This document shows positions 51,164-60,604 of a stretch of DNA of 64,000 nucleotides, piece after piece; position 1 is the stretch's first letter, and the number at the start of each line of letters is the position of its first letter. Origin of the DNA: Streptomyces uncialis (lineage in GTDB: Bacteria > Actinomycetota > Actinomycetes > Streptomycetales > Streptomycetaceae). The DNA is taken from assembly GCF_001905345.1 (NCBI RefSeq), contig NZ_LFBV01000001.1, positions 1 through 64,000 of the forward strand. The letters are read 5' to 3'. Below the pieces are notes generated by a model. It ran no database searches, was not told where the DNA came from, and saw nothing but the letters and a program-made list of their open reading frames with translations. The translations under genes were made by a program, and so were the position numbers.

Positions 51164-53395
51164 CTACAGCTCCTGGATCCTGATGTCGCGGTACGAGACC
51201 ACATCGCTCGTCCCGTGCACCTGGAGCCCGATGAAGCCGGACGCGAACCTGCGTCCGTCGGTCCCGGGGTCGTCCGCCCGGGGCGGCTCGAAGAGCCGGC
51301 CGCCCGTGTTGTCGAACTCGTTGATCAGCACCCCGTTGCGCAGCACCGAGTACCGCTGGTCCACCACCCGGATCTCGTAGTCGTTCCAGGTGCCCTTCGG
51401 GGTGACACCCGCCCCGGCGAGCGGCACCCGGTCGAAGCCGTACACCGAACCGGTCTTGTACATGTCCCCGGCCGGCCGGTCGAGGACCTGCACCTCATGG
51501 CCGTACTTGATGGCGACCCACTCCGGACGGGACTCCTCCGGATGCCCCTCGGGCCGCGGGAAGCGCGTGAACACCCCGGAGTTGGCGTTCCCGTCGCCCG
51601 GGGCGTCGTCCCGCCACTGGAGCTTCAGCGAGAAGTCCCCGTACGTACGCTCCGCGAACCACAGCATGCCGAGGCCGCCCCGGTCGGTGCCCGAGGTCAT
51701 CGTGCCGTCACCGTTCAGGGCGAACGAACCGCCGCCCGCGTGACGCCACTTGGCGAACGAGGACGCCGTACCGTCGAAGATCGCGCGATAGCCGGTCTGC
51801 TGCCCCGGCTTGCCGATCCCCGACTGCTTCGCCGCCCGGTTGATCTTGTTGTACTCCCGCTGGTCGATCGCCCCGGCCGCGCGCAGCCGGTCCGTCACCG
51901 CCTTCACATGCTTCAGGAACAAGGCGTGCGACGACCACTGCCGCTCGTCCTCGATCATCTCGTTGATCCGGCACCGGTTGTCGGTGACCCGGTTGGGGAC
52001 ACCCGTGTCCACCGTGCCGACCGCGACGGTCAGCCGCTCGTCGTGCTCCGCGCACGCCGGGCCCGGGACCCCGCCGCCCGGGACGACCGTGAACGCGACC
52101 CGCTGGGCGGCCGAGGTGTTCCCGGCCTTGTCGGAGGCCCGGTACAGCACGGTGTGCGCACCCGCCCGGTCCACCACCAGCGGCGCCCCGTAGGCGAGGT
52201 ACGGCCCGCCGTCCAGCGAGTACTCGGTCCGCTCCACGCCCGACCCGGAGTCCGTGGCCGTCACGGTCACCGTGGCACGCGCCAGATACGCCCCGCTGGA
52301 GTCGCGTTCCCCGGTGACCGCCGCCGCGACGGTCGGCGGGGTGGTGTCCGGCGTGGGTGGCGTGACGACCACGAACTCGGTGCTCTTCCCGGTCGCCTGG
52401 TTGCCCGCCTTGTCGGTGGCCCGGTAGCGCACCAGATGGGTGCCCGCCTCGTGGACCATCACGGGAGCCGTGTACGGCTGCCACGCGCCGCTCTCCCCGA
52501 GCGCGTACTCGATGGTGTTGACGCCGGTACCGGTGTCGGACGCCGTGACCGTCACGGTCGCCATCCCCAGATAGCGGCCCTGCTCGTCGCGTTCCCCGGT
52601 GACGGTCGCCGAGGTCTCCGGCGGTGTCGTGTCGTCCGAGGAGGGCGCGGCGACCGTGAACCGCTCGGTCCGCTCGTCCGCCGTGTTGCCCGCCTTGTCG
52701 GTCGCCCGGTAGCGGATCGCGTGCTCCCCGACCTGGTTCACCACCAGCGGGGCGGTGTACGGCTGCCAGGCCCCGGCCGCGCCGACCGCGTACTCGATCC
52801 GGTCGACCCCCGACCCCGCGTCCGTCGCGCTCAGCGTCACGGACGCCGAACCGACGTACGCGCCGTCGGTGTTCCGGCTGCCCTCGACCTTCGCCGCGGT
52901 CTGCGGCGCCGTCACGTCCTCGCCGCCCGGATCGGTGACCGTGAGGATGCCCTGCATGGTCCCGTGACCGGGGATCGTGCAGTAGTAGCGGTAGCGGCCC
53001 GGGGTGAGGACCACCTCGGCGGTGTGCTTGCCCGCCTGGTCGTCGTTCGGATTGGCGAGGATGTTCAGCGGTACGTCGTTGTTGTACTCGGGGTCCGCCA
53101 CGTCGAAGGTCAGGGTGTGCGGCATCCCCGTGGTGTTCCCGGTGGCCGCGCTGTTCTCGAAGACGATCGTCGTCGCCCCCGCCACGGCCGTGGCCGGCGC
53201 GGAGACATACCGGGAGATGTCGTCGTCGGCCGTCCAGGTCAGCGTCTGCGCGGCCCGGGACCCGTCCGCGGCGGACGTACCGCCCGCGCCGTCGGAACCG
53301 CCGTACGCGATCGTCGAGTTCAGCCCCAGCAACATCACCAGTGACGCGAGCAGCGCCGTCCAGATCCGTGCGGACCGTCCGCCTCTCCCGCGCAT
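51164..53395 (-). CDS. Secreted cupredoxin - Ig-like repeat - DUF1080 protein
   Basis: A 743-residue exported protein. Signal peptide (residues 8-32). Residues about 45-155 form a type-1 copper (plastocyanin-like) domain with ligands in MPHTLTF and YYCTIPGHGTM. Three OmpL47-type Ig-like repeats follow, each with the pattern DRIEYAVG...GAWQPYTAP and IRYRATDKAGN. The C-terminal DUF1080 domain (IFDGTASSFAKW ... NDYEIRVV ... SYRDIRIQEL) is a concanavalin-like fold now linked to 3-keto-glycoside hydrolysis. The start is ATG at 53395, where TGATG couples it to the upstream dehydrogenase gene. An electron-transfer partner and sugar-acting domain in one protein fits a secreted sugar-oxidation pathway; that role is inferred. 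Confidence 0.85.
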   Translation of the reverse strand: MRGRGGRSARIWTALLASLVMLLGLNSTIAYGGSDGAGGTSAADGSRAAQTLTWTADDDISRYVSAPATAVAGATTIVFENSAATGNTTGMPHTLTFDVADPEYNNDVPLNILANPNDDQAGKHTAEVVLTPGRYRYYCTIPGHGTMQGILTVTDPGGEDVTAPQTAAKVEGSRNTDGAYVGSASVTLSATDAGSGVDRIEYAVGAAGAWQPYTAPLVVNQVGEHAIRYRATDKAGNTADERTERFTVAAPSSDDTTPPETSATVTGERDEQGRYLGMATVTVTASDTGTGVNTIEYALGESGAWQPYTAPVMVHEAGTHLVRYRATDKAGNQATGKSTEFVVVTPPTPDTTPPTVAAAVTGERDSSGAYLARATVTVTATDSGSGVERTEYSLDGGPYLAYGAPLVVDRAGAHTVLYRASDKAGNTSAAQRVAFTVVPGGGVPGPACAEHDERLTVAVGTVDTGVPNRVTDNRCRINEMIEDERQWSSHALFLKHVKAVTDRLRAAGAIDQREYNKINRAAKQSGIGKPGQQTGYRAIFDGTASSFAKWRHAGGGSFALNGDGTMTSGTDRGGLGMLWFAERTYGDFSLKLQWRDDAPGDGNANSGVFTRFPRPEGHPEESRPEWVAIKYGHEVQVLDRPAGDMYKTGSVYGFDRVPLAGAGVTPKGTWNDYEIRVVDQRYSVLRNGVLINEFDNTGGRLFEPPRADDPGTDGRRFASGFIGLQVHGTSDVVSYRDIRIQEL

Positions 53396-55947
53396 CACTG
53401 CCCCTTCCCGACCAGGTCGGCGGCGGCCGGGGTCGGCCCACCGCCCCGGTACGTGACCCGCCACAGCGCGGAACGCGGGTCCGAGGTGAAGAAGCCCCGC
53501 CCGTAGTCGAGCACGTACAGCGCGCCGTCCGGACCGAACTTCCAGTCCATGAGGTTGCGGATGCCGTCGGCACCCACCGGCACGATCTTCTTCAACGACT
53601 CCGCGTGCACCGGCAGCCCTCCCTCGCCCTGGGTCGCCTCGTCCATCAGCACCGCGTTACGCGGCTGGTCACCGTCGTAGAAGTCCCCGACGAACCACTT
53701 GCCGTCCCAGTAGGCGGGCCACTTCACCGCACTGTCCCCGGCAGCGTCGTAGCGGTACACCGGCCCGGTCATGGTGGCCTGCGCACCGCCCTTCAGCCAC
53801 GGCAGCAGCAGCTCGGTGTCCGCCTGCCGGTACGACGGCACCCCGTTCGCGTCCCGGGGGTAGTCGGGGGCGCCGCCCTGCGGCGAGTACCAGATGTTGT
53901 TCGCCGTCACCGGCGGCAGATTGACGAGACCGTCGTTGTGCGGGGACTCGTTCTTCGGCTTCGCGCAGTCGTACCAGCCCAGCGGCTGCGCCGGATCGGG
54001 CAGGTTGCGGTCACGGTAGGGCTGGTTGTTGCCCATGCAGAACGGCCAGCCCCGGTTGGACGCCTTGGTGATCGCGGCGAACGTGTCGTACTTCGCCGGA
54101 CCCCAGGTCGTGGACGGCGCGCCCGCGTCGGGACCGACCCAGCCCGCGTACAGGACATCCGTCTCGCGGTCCACGAAGATCCGCGACGGGTTGCGCACCC
54201 CCATCACATAGATCTCGCCCCGGGTCTTCCCGCCGCCCTCGGCGTTCTCCCGGCCCGTGAAGAGGTTCCCCGCGGGCAGGGTGTACGAGCCGTCCGGCTC
54301 CGGGTGGATACGCAGGATCTTGCCGTTGAGGTTGTTGGTGTTGCCCGAGGTGCGGCGCGCGTCGGCGAATCCGACGCCCTTGTACTCGGGCACCGGGTTG
54401 TTGCCCGAGTAACCGTCGCTGAAGCCGCTGGAGTTGTTGTCACCCGTCGCGATGTAGAGATTGCCCTTCGAGTCCCAGGCCATCCCGCCGCCCGCGTGAC
54501 AGCAGCTGTGGACCTGCACCGGCCAGCTGAGCAGCACCTTCTCACTGGACGCGGCGAGCCTGTTCGTCGCCCGGTCGAGAGTGAAGCGCGACACGTACCG
54601 CTGGGCGATCCGCTTGTCCCGGTCCACCTTCGCGTGCGGCGTGTAGTGCAGGTACACCCAGCCGTTGTCCGCGAAGTCCGGGTCCAGCTCGATACCGAGC
54701 AGTCCCTCCTCGTTCTTGGTCAGCTCACCGCCGCCGCCCTTGTTGCCGAAGACGGTCACCGACCCCGCGAGGCTCACCCGCCCGGTCGCCGGGTCGTAGA
54801 CATGGATCTCGCCCTCGCCCTTGCCGATGTCCGGGTCCGCCCAGTCGGTGACCACCGGACGGGAGGAGTCCGCACCGCCCCGCCCGATGTAGAACACCCG
54901 CCCGTCGGGCGCGGTCACCAGCCCGTGCGGCTCCCCGATCTGGTCGTGCTGCCCCGGCTGATTGGGCTTGGTCAGCCGCTCCGCCCGGTAGCTGGCGGTG
55001 ATCGACGCCTTGCAGTCGGCCCGCGCCTGCCGGTTGGTCCACCGCAGCGCGCCCCGCACATGGGTACGGAAGTCGGTCTCGTCCCACGCGTCGGCGGTGC
55101 CGCCCATCGCGGTGTAGAAGGAGCGCCCGCCGTCGTAGTCCCGGCACCAGGACACCGGATGGTCCCAGCCGTTGCCGCCCGCGCCCGGCTTGTACGTCGA
55201 CTCCCGGACCCGGGCCAGGGTGTGCACCTGACCGGACGGGTTCTTCTCCCAGTTCAGCCAGGTGTCCGGCCGCTTCCACCGCACCGGGAGATCCTTGGTC
55301 GCCGGATGGACCCGGTCCCCGACCTCCACGGTCGCCCGCTGCGCGGACACCGGTCCGCCGTCCGCCGGACGGGCCCCGATCAGCCCGGTGAACCAGTCGG
55401 AGTACGGCTCGGCGCGCGCAGCGTCATGCACCCCGAGGAAGCCGCCACCGGCCTCCATGTACGCCTCCAGGCCCGCCTCCTGCTCCGGGTCGAGGACATC
55501 GCCGCCCCCGGTCAGGAACACCACGGAGTGGAACCGGCCGAGCCGGCGGGCATCGGTGAAGACGGCTGGGTCGCCGGTCGCCGTCACCGCGAACCGCTGC
55601 CCGGCCGGACCGGTCAGCCCGATCCGTTCGATCGCCGCGATCCCCGCGTTCACGACCGGTGACTCCTCACCGCCGGACGCCGAGCCGTGATAGATCAGCA
55701 CCCGTACCTTGGCCCCGCCCGGCGGCGAGGGCAGGGACATCGTTGTCGGCGACGGTGCCGGGTCCGGCCGCGCCGAGGCGGTGGGGCCCGAAAGCCCCCC
55801 GGAGACGACGGCGCCCGTGACCAGGACAGCCGCCCAGCGTCTGCGGGACCTCCTCGCGGCCCCGGCGCGGACCGGTCCGGTCGGCGCGCCCTTCGATCCG
55901 CTCAACCCAGTTACGGCTGAGTGCCTGTGATGCGGTGTCAGCCGCAT
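53395..55947 (-). CDS. ThuA-domain protein fused to a PQQ-type sugar dehydrogenase (GSDH)
   Basis: An 850-residue secreted protein. After a signal sequence (WAAVLVTGAVVSGGL) comes a ThuA-like domain (about 80-320: VLIYHGSASGGEESPVV, FLTGGGDVLDPEQEAGLEAY, GGGFLGVHDAA), related to trehalose utilisation and 3-keto-sugar metabolism. Then a six-bladed propeller of the soluble glucose/sorbosone dehydrogenase kind (HSCCHAGGGMAWDSKGNLYIATGDN in part, GVRNPSRIFVD, LYVLDYGRGFF). The start is ATG at 55947 behind GAGGGG. It is the first gene of a two-gene operon with the cupredoxin-DUF1080 protein, a natural electron acceptor. The exact sugar is unknown. The divergent small laccase adds a second copper enzyme. 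Confidence 0.88.
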   Translation of the reverse strand: MRLTPHHRHSAVTGLSGSKGAPTGPVRAGAARRSRRRWAAVLVTGAVVSGGLSGPTASARPDPAPSPTTMSLPSPPGGAKVRVLIYHGSASGGEESPVVNAGIAAIERIGLTGPAGQRFAVTATGDPAVFTDARRLGRFHSVVFLTGGGDVLDPEQEAGLEAYMEAGGGFLGVHDAARAEPYSDWFTGLIGARPADGGPVSAQRATVEVGDRVHPATKDLPVRWKRPDTWLNWEKNPSGQVHTLARVRESTYKPGAGGNGWDHPVSWCRDYDGGRSFYTAMGGTADAWDETDFRTHVRGALRWTNRQARADCKASITASYRAERLTKPNQPGQHDQIGEPHGLVTAPDGRVFYIGRGGADSSRPVVTDWADPDIGKGEGEIHVYDPATGRVSLAGSVTVFGNKGGGGELTKNEEGLLGIELDPDFADNGWVYLHYTPHAKVDRDKRIAQRYVSRFTLDRATNRLAASSEKVLLSWPVQVHSCCHAGGGMAWDSKGNLYIATGDNNSSGFSDGYSGNNPVPEYKGVGFADARRTSGNTNNLNGKILRIHPEPDGSYTLPAGNLFTGRENAEGGGKTRGEIYVMGVRNPSRIFVDRETDVLYAGWVGPDAGAPSTTWGPAKYDTFAAITKASNRGWPFCMGNNQPYRDRNLPDPAQPLGWYDCAKPKNESPHNDGLVNLPPVTANNIWYSPQGGAPDYPRDANGVPSYRQADTELLLPWLKGGAQATMTGPVYRYDAAGDSAVKWPAYWDGKWFVGDFYDGDQPRNAVLMDEATQGEGGLPVHAESLKKIVPVGADGIRNLMDWKFGPDGALYVLDYGRGFFTSDPRSALWRVTYRGGGPTPAAADLVGKGQ

Positions 55948-56147
55948 GTGCTTACCACCCCTCTGCCATCCCAGCGACAGCGCCGACGAAGCTAGACCTC
56001 TTTCGCGGCTTCGCCAATAGGTAACGCCGGAAAAACCCGAACTTTGTCCTGGGAGTGGAGAAACGATCGTTCCGCGGTTACGGTGTGGCCGTTCCCGGGG
56101 TGCGCCGCGCCCCGGCCGATCGCCTTACGAGAGCGGGAGGTTCGACG

Positions 56148-57230
56148 ATGCGCGACGCGACGGGCGGCAGGCCGGACGGGGTGCCGGAGCGGGCGGACAC
56201 ACCGGGTCCGGACCTCGTGGGTGCTCCGGAGCGGCCTGTGCCGGACGGGGGCGGGCGCTCCGTCCCCGGCTTCGGCAGACGGCTGTTCGGCAGACGGTTC
56301 CTCGCCGGGGGCGCGGTGGTCGCGACCGGGCTGACATCGATGTCGGCGGCGATACCGGTGAGTTCCGCCGCTGCCGCCCCGCCGCGTACCGCACCCGCCG
56401 GGGGAGCGGTACGGCGGATCAAGATGTACGCGGAGAAGCTGTCCGACGGACGGATGGGCTACGGCTTCGAGAAGGGCAAGGCGTCCGTGCCCGGTCCGCT
56501 CGTCGAGGTCAACGAGGGCGACACCGTGCACATCGAGTTCGAGAACACGATGGACGTGGCCGTCAGCCTGCATGTGCACGGTCTCGACTACGAGATCACC
56601 AGCGACGGCACCGCCATGAACAAGAGCGATGTCCCGCCGGGCGGCAAGCGGACGTACACCTGGCGCACCCACACGCCCGGCCGCCGCAAGGACGGCACCT
56701 GGCGGGCGGGCAGCGCGGGTTACTGGCACTACCACGACCATGTGGTGGGCACCGAGCACGGCACCGGCGGCATCCGCAAGGGCCTGTACGGGCCGGTGAT
56801 CGTCCGCAGGAAGGGCGACATCCTCCCCGACGCGACCCACACCGTCGTCTTCAACGACATGAACATCAACAATCGCCCCGCGCACAGCGGCCCCGACTTC
56901 GAGGCGACCGTCGGTGACCGGGTCGAGTTCATCGTCATCACCCACGGCGAGTACTACCACACGTTCCATATGCACGGACATCGCTGGGCCGACAACCGCA
57001 CGGGCATGCTCACCGGGCCCGACGACCCGAGCCAGGTCATCGACAACAAGATCTGCGGGCCCGCCGACTCGTTCGGCTTCCAGATCGTCGCGGGGGAGGG
57101 CGTGGGCGCCGGCGCCTGGATGTACCACTGCCATGTGCAGAGCCATTCGGACATGGGCATGGTGGGCCTGTTCCTGGTGAAGAAGCCGGACGGGACGATC
57201 CCGGGGTACGAGCCGCATCATCCCCACTGA
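56148..57230 (+). CDS. Two-domain small laccase (multicopper oxidase)
   Basis: A 360-residue oxidase of the small laccase (SLAC/EpoA) type, active as a trimer. All copper ligands are present: [24 protein letters not shown] and the type-1/3 site [12 protein letters not shown] with an axial Met. The N-terminus bears a twin-arginine-like signal ([16 protein letters not shown]), consistent with export after folding with copper. It oxidises phenols and reduces oxygen to water. The start is ATG at 56148, with GGGAGG 7 bases upstream. It is divergent from the ThuA-dehydrogenase operon; the 200-bp gap between shows no obvious operator. Confidence 0.92.
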   Translation: MRDATGGRPDGVPERADTPGPDLVGAPERPVPDGGGRSVPGFGRRLFGRRFLAGGAVVATGLTSMSAAIPVSSAAAAPPRTAPAGGAVRRIKMYAEKLSDGRMGYGFEKGKASVPGPLVEVNEGDTVHIEFENTMDVAVSLHVHGLDYEITSDGTAMNKSDVPPGGKRTYTWRTHTPGRRKDGTWRAGSAGYWHYHDHVVGTEHGTGGIRKGLYGPVIVRRKGDILPDATHTVVFNDMNINNRPAHSGPDFEATVGDRVEFIVITHGEYYHTFHMHGHRWADNRTGMLTGPDDPSQVIDNKICGPADSFGFQIVAGEGVGAGAWMYHCHVQSHSDMGMVGLFLVKKPDGTIPGYEPHHPH

Positions 57231-57239
57231 GGCGGCGGG

Positions 57240-57600
57240 GCGCGGGGGTTGGGGGGTTCTCTCGGCTCCCCTTCCTGTGCGGGATGTCTTCGGTTGCCGT
57301 GCCCGGGCCCTTGGGGGTGGGCGCGCTTGTTCCTGTGCGGGTTGTCCGTGGGTGCGCAGTTCCCCGCGCCCCTTCGGGCACGGTGGTGGGGCTGTGGTTG
57401 TTTGCCGGGTGCGGGTCAGCTCGTGGTGCGTGGTTCCTCGCGCCCCTTCGGGGTCGGTGGTGGGGGCTGTGGTTGTTTGCCGGGTGCGGGTTGTTCGTGG
57501 GGGTGCGTGGTCCTCGGCGATTCGGGTGTTCGGTCCTTTGGGATGAACCGTGGGTTCGGTTGCTGTGGAGAATCGTTTGGGCACGCTGGGTGACACGTAA
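57240..57600. repeat. Second locus of the intergenic repeat family
   Basis: The 417-bp gap 57231-57647 carries two near-identical blocks. Each has TTCCCCGCGCCCCTTCGGG-like sequence (57360 and, as TTCCTCGCGCCCCTTCGGG, 57434) followed by GTGGTGGGG...CTGTGGTTGTTTGCCGGGTGCGGG. The GCAGTTCCCCGCGCCCC core is shared with the array at 40910-41620. I see no gene. Confidence 0.75.
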
Positions 57601-57647
57601 GGTGATCTTCGTTCCAGTGCAGCTCCGGGGAAAGGATCACCCTCACC

Positions 57648-58004
57648 GTGCGTCTCCGTACCTCCGCCGCGACCGCCGTCGCCGCGTCCCTCGCCTTCCT
57701 GTTCACCCTGTCGGGCACCGCCGCCGCGGCGACCGGGCAGTTCGCGTACAAGTACCACGGGCTGGACGGGCAGTTGCGGACGGCCGTGCTCCAGGACCCG
57801 CCGAGCGGGGAGTGTGTGACGCTGCCCGAGGTCGCCGACCCGGACGCCTCCTCGCCCGCCGTCGCCCCGTGGAACGACACGGACGCCTGGGCGACCGTCT
57901 ACAGCGAGGCCGACTGCACAGGACGCGAGTGGAACCTCCGTCCCCACGGCCGCCCGGCCACGGAGCGGCTGGAGCTGCGTTCGGTGCTGCTCTGGCAGTT
58001 CTGA
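57648..58004 (+). CDS. Small secreted protein, unknown function
   Basis: A 118-residue protein with a clear Sec signal (ATAVAASLAFLFTLSGTAAAA, cleavage about residue 28). The mature part of 90 residues contains two Cys (in GECVTLPEV and EADCTGREWNL), probably forming a disulfide, and ends SVLLWQF. The GTG start at 57648 has AAAGGA 11 bases upstream. The C-terminal WNLRPHGRPATERLELRSV resembles the short beta-rich ends of small extracellular Streptomyces proteins; no family is recognised. A very strong terminator follows directly. Confidence 0.75.
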   Translation: MRLRTSAATAVAASLAFLFTLSGTAAAATGQFAYKYHGLDGQLRTAVLQDPPSGECVTLPEVADPDASSPAVAPWNDTDAWATVYSEADCTGREWNLRPHGRPATERLELRSVLLWQF

Positions 58005-58014
58005 CCCGGCACCC

Positions 58015-58058
58015 CGGACGGGGGCGGCGGCCCGGCAGCGGGCCGCCGCCCCCGTCCG
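58015..58058 (+). terminator. 20-bp perfect hairpin terminator
   Basis: Two perfectly complementary 20-base arms (58015-58034 and 58039-58058, beginning CGGACGGGGGCGGCGGCC) close on a GCAG loop, 10 bases after the small secreted protein stop. There is no U-tract, as usual here. Confidence 0.8.
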
Positions 58059-58212
58059 CGTGAGCGCCCGCGCCAGGTTGACGGGGTCCGGGCGATCTCC
58101 GCGTGTCGGGGCGGGGGCCGACTCGTTGGTGCAAGTGCGGTGGCCGGGTCCGTCCGGCCGGTCGTGACCAGTACGGCACCGGGACAGGGTCCCGGACGAA
58201 GGAGGCGGCGTG

Positions 58213-58521
58213 ATGGGCGTGGAGACACGAGGTACGCGCGGTGGCGCGGGACGTGTGGGTGTGCGGACGGCGGTGCTGGGAGCGGTGGCCGGGGTGGCAC
58301 TGGTTCCGGCGGGCGCCGCTCACGCGAGCATCATCGGGATCGGCAACGCGGTCTTCGGCAACGCTTGTGTCACCCAGGGCGATTCCCGTGCCGTGGGCGT
58401 CACCGCGGCCGGGAGCGGGCTGGGGGGCGGCAACCAGACCGGTCTGCCGCTGGACCTCCGGCGCAACCAGTGCGGCAACAGCGGCGTCGTCTGCTTCGTC
58501 GACCTCCGACCGAGTGTGTGA
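58213..58521 (+). CDS. Small secreted Gly/Ser-rich protein (chaplin-like flavour, family not recognised)
   Basis: A 102-residue exported protein: signal RTAVLGAVAGVALVPAGAAHA, then a mature part of about 60 residues opening SIIGIGNAVFGNACVTQG and closing CGNSGVVCFVDLRPSV, with four Cys. The FGN-x-CVxxG and CGN segments recall chaplins, the amphipathic coat proteins of aerial hyphae, but spacing and the N-terminal GN repeats differ, so it is not called a chaplin. The start is ATG at 58213, with AAGGAGG 7 bases upstream (GTG at 58210 is also in frame). It could be a surface-active or hyphal-wall protein. The TPR gene follows at 20 bp. Confidence 0.7.
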   Translation: MGVETRGTRGGAGRVGVRTAVLGAVAGVALVPAGAAHASIIGIGNAVFGNACVTQGDSRAVGVTAAGSGLGGGNQTGLPLDLRRNQCGNSGVVCFVDLRPSV

Positions 58522-58540
58522 ACGGTCCGGTGAGCGGCCG

Positions 58541-59815
58541 GTGACCGGCGCGACGGCGGTCAGCGGGGAAGCGGAGACCGCGGCGCTGGGCGAGCGGGCG
58601 GTGGAGGCACTGCTGTCCCTCAGCGGGCGGACGCTTCCGCTGCTGCGCCAGTGGGTCGGCTCGGAGCCGGACCACGGGGTGGCGCGGGCGCTGCTGGCGC
58701 TGGTGACCGGTGACCGGTGGGACGAAGCGGTGCTCAAGGAGCAGCTGGTGATCGCCCACCGGGACGCGCGGGCCGCCGGTGAGCGGGAGGCGAGCCTGGT
58801 GTACGGGGTGTTCCTCCACACCCACCGGCAGTACCGGCTGACGGCCGATCATCTGGTGGGACATTTCGGCCGCTGGCCCGCCGACGAGCTCGCCGGTCTC
58901 ATGCTGGGCGCGTTCTCCTCGTGCGGGGACGACGCCTACCGTGCGCACGGCGATGCCCTTGTGGAGGAGCACGCGGCGCTGGCCGGTCCGGAGAGCTGGT
59001 CGTGGACGGGCCGGCTGGCGGCGGCCCGGGCGGAGCAGGGCCGGGTACGGGAGGCGCACGGACTGGCCGGGCGGGCCCTGGCCCTCCACCCCCGCTCGGG
59101 CGTGGCAGCGCACGCCCTCGCGCACGCCGAGCACGAGCTGGGGGCGGGTCCCGACGGCGCCGGTTTCCTGGACGAGTGGCTGCGTGCCGACCCGCACGCG
59201 GCGCAGTCACGGCATCTCAACTGGCATGCCGCACTCCAGTCCCTCGCCTGCGGCGACTTCCCGGACGCGCGCCGGCGCGCGGACACGGCACTGGCCCGCA
59301 CGGACGTCGGTATGAGAGCCGCGACGAACTGGCGCCTGCTCCTGGCCGGACAGGCACCGGCGGGCCGGAGCGACCTGGACCATGTGCGGGAGCTGCTCGC
59401 CGCGCCGGGCGGGACGGCCGAGGTCTTCCATACCTTCAATCTCGCCCTGGCCCTGGCCGTGGAGGCCGCCACCGACGATCTGCACGTCCTGGCCCGCCGG
59501 GCCGCCGCCGACGAGCGCGCCGACTACCGCGAGGTCCTCGCCCCCGTCGTACGGGCGCTGGCGGAGATCACCGCCGGGCGCCCCCGGGCGGCGGTGGAGC
59601 TGCTGAGCGGTCTGGGTGAGGGGGTGAAGCGTATCGGCGGGGTGCGGGTCGAGCGCGAGATCGTCCAGGACACCCTCGCCCGCGCCCTCGTCGACACGGG
59701 GGACCACACGCGCGCCGCCGAGCTGCTGCACCACCGAACCACCACCCGCCCCCATCACACCTACGAGGACCTTCTTCTCGCCGCGCGCGCTCCGGCCGCC
59801 ACGGTCGGTGTCTGA
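58541..59815 (+). CDS. Tetratricopeptide-repeat protein
   Basis: A 424-residue all-helical protein made of degenerate TPR pairs, for example GWTGRLAAARAEQGRVREAHGLAGRALALHP-type helices (AARAEQGRVREAHGLAGRA) and FNLALALAVEAATDDLHVLARRAAADE. TPR proteins act as scaffolds. No membrane segment or catalytic motif is seen. The start is GTG at 58541; the frame is open upstream into the previous gene, so this choice is by position only. It follows the small exported protein by 20 bp and may be co-transcribed. Its partner is unknown; the length is similar to TPR proteins of unknown function common in Streptomyces. Confidence 0.7.
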   Translation: MTGATAVSGEAETAALGERAVEALLSLSGRTLPLLRQWVGSEPDHGVARALLALVTGDRWDEAVLKEQLVIAHRDARAAGEREASLVYGVFLHTHRQYRLTADHLVGHFGRWPADELAGLMLGAFSSCGDDAYRAHGDALVEEHAALAGPESWSWTGRLAAARAEQGRVREAHGLAGRALALHPRSGVAAHALAHAEHELGAGPDGAGFLDEWLRADPHAAQSRHLNWHAALQSLACGDFPDARRRADTALARTDVGMRAATNWRLLLAGQAPAGRSDLDHVRELLAAPGGTAEVFHTFNLALALAVEAATDDLHVLARRAAADERADYREVLAPVVRALAEITAGRPRAAVELLSGLGEGVKRIGGVRVEREIVQDTLARALVDTGDHTRAAELLHHRTTTRPHHTYEDLLLAARAPAATVGV

Positions 59816-59999
59816 TCCCTCACCGGGGCGGGAGGTACGGGGATGTCCGGAATCAGCTCACCCGAACGGTGTGCGCGGGGCGTCATCCGGACGGCTGTGC
59901 CCGGTGGCCCTGCGTGTCGCCGCGCGTTCTAGTGAGGCCGACGGCCCCGTGCCCGGGGCGCGCACGCCGCCGAGGACGCGGCCGGACCCCGGAGCCCGT

Positions 60000-60422
60000 A
60001 TGAATGCCAGGTCACCGCGCCACCGGCCGACCCGCCGGTCCCGGGCCCGCGCCGCCGTGGCCGTGCTCGCCGTGCTGTGCCTGCCGCTGGCCGCGTGCTC
60101 GGGCGGCGGGGGCGGCGGAAGTACCCCGTCGTCCGCGACGCCCTCGGCCACCGGGCCGTCCGGCTCCACGCGGGCCACCCTGGTGATCCGGGACTTCGCG
60201 TTCGTCCCCGCCGATCTTCCCGTGGCCCCGGGCGGGCGCGTCACCGTGACCAACGAGGACTCGGTGACCCATACGGTCACCGCCGCCGGGGGCGACGCCT
60301 TCGACACCGGTGACATCGCGCCGGGCGCCACCGCCACGTTCACCGCGCCCGGCGAACGCGGCGGCTATCCGTACACCTGCACGATCCATCCGTCCATGCT
60401 GGGCACGCTCGTCGTCGGCTGA
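60000..60422 (+). CDS. Cupredoxin-domain lipoprotein
   Basis: A 140-residue lipoprotein: Arg-rich start, signal RAAVAVLAVLCLPLAAC with Cys as lipid site, a Gly/Ser linker and a plastocyanin/azurin-like domain. The type-1 copper ligands are His in SVTHTVTAAG and Cys, His and Met in YTCTIHPSMLG. It would carry electrons at the outer face of the membrane. The start is ATG at 60000. With the small laccase and the cupredoxin-DUF1080 protein it is the third copper protein in nine kilobases. A donor/acceptor relationship is an inference. Confidence 0.85.
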   Translation: MNARSPRHRPTRRSRARAAVAVLAVLCLPLAACSGGGGGGSTPSSATPSATGPSGSTRATLVIRDFAFVPADLPVAPGGRVTVTNEDSVTHTVTAAGGDAFDTGDIAPGATATFTAPGERGGYPYTCTIHPSMLGTLVVG

Positions 60423-60604
60423 CCGCCGCCGGTCACCGGCCGCGTCCCTCCGCTCCGGCGGCGGGCGGCGGGCCGTGGTGGAACACTCGGTGGGGAAGGA
60501 CGACCGGGGGCCCCGTGGCCCGTGCCCGGGGCCCGGCACCCAGTACCCGGGACCGGGACGGAGCGGCGGTCCGCGACCGGCCGGGGTCCCAGGAGGAGGG
60601 CATC

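Noticed and set aside
58213..58521. Chaplin (chp) gene
   Set aside because: FGN and CGN segments are similar, but the domain length, Cys count and flanking sequence do not match the chaplin domain.
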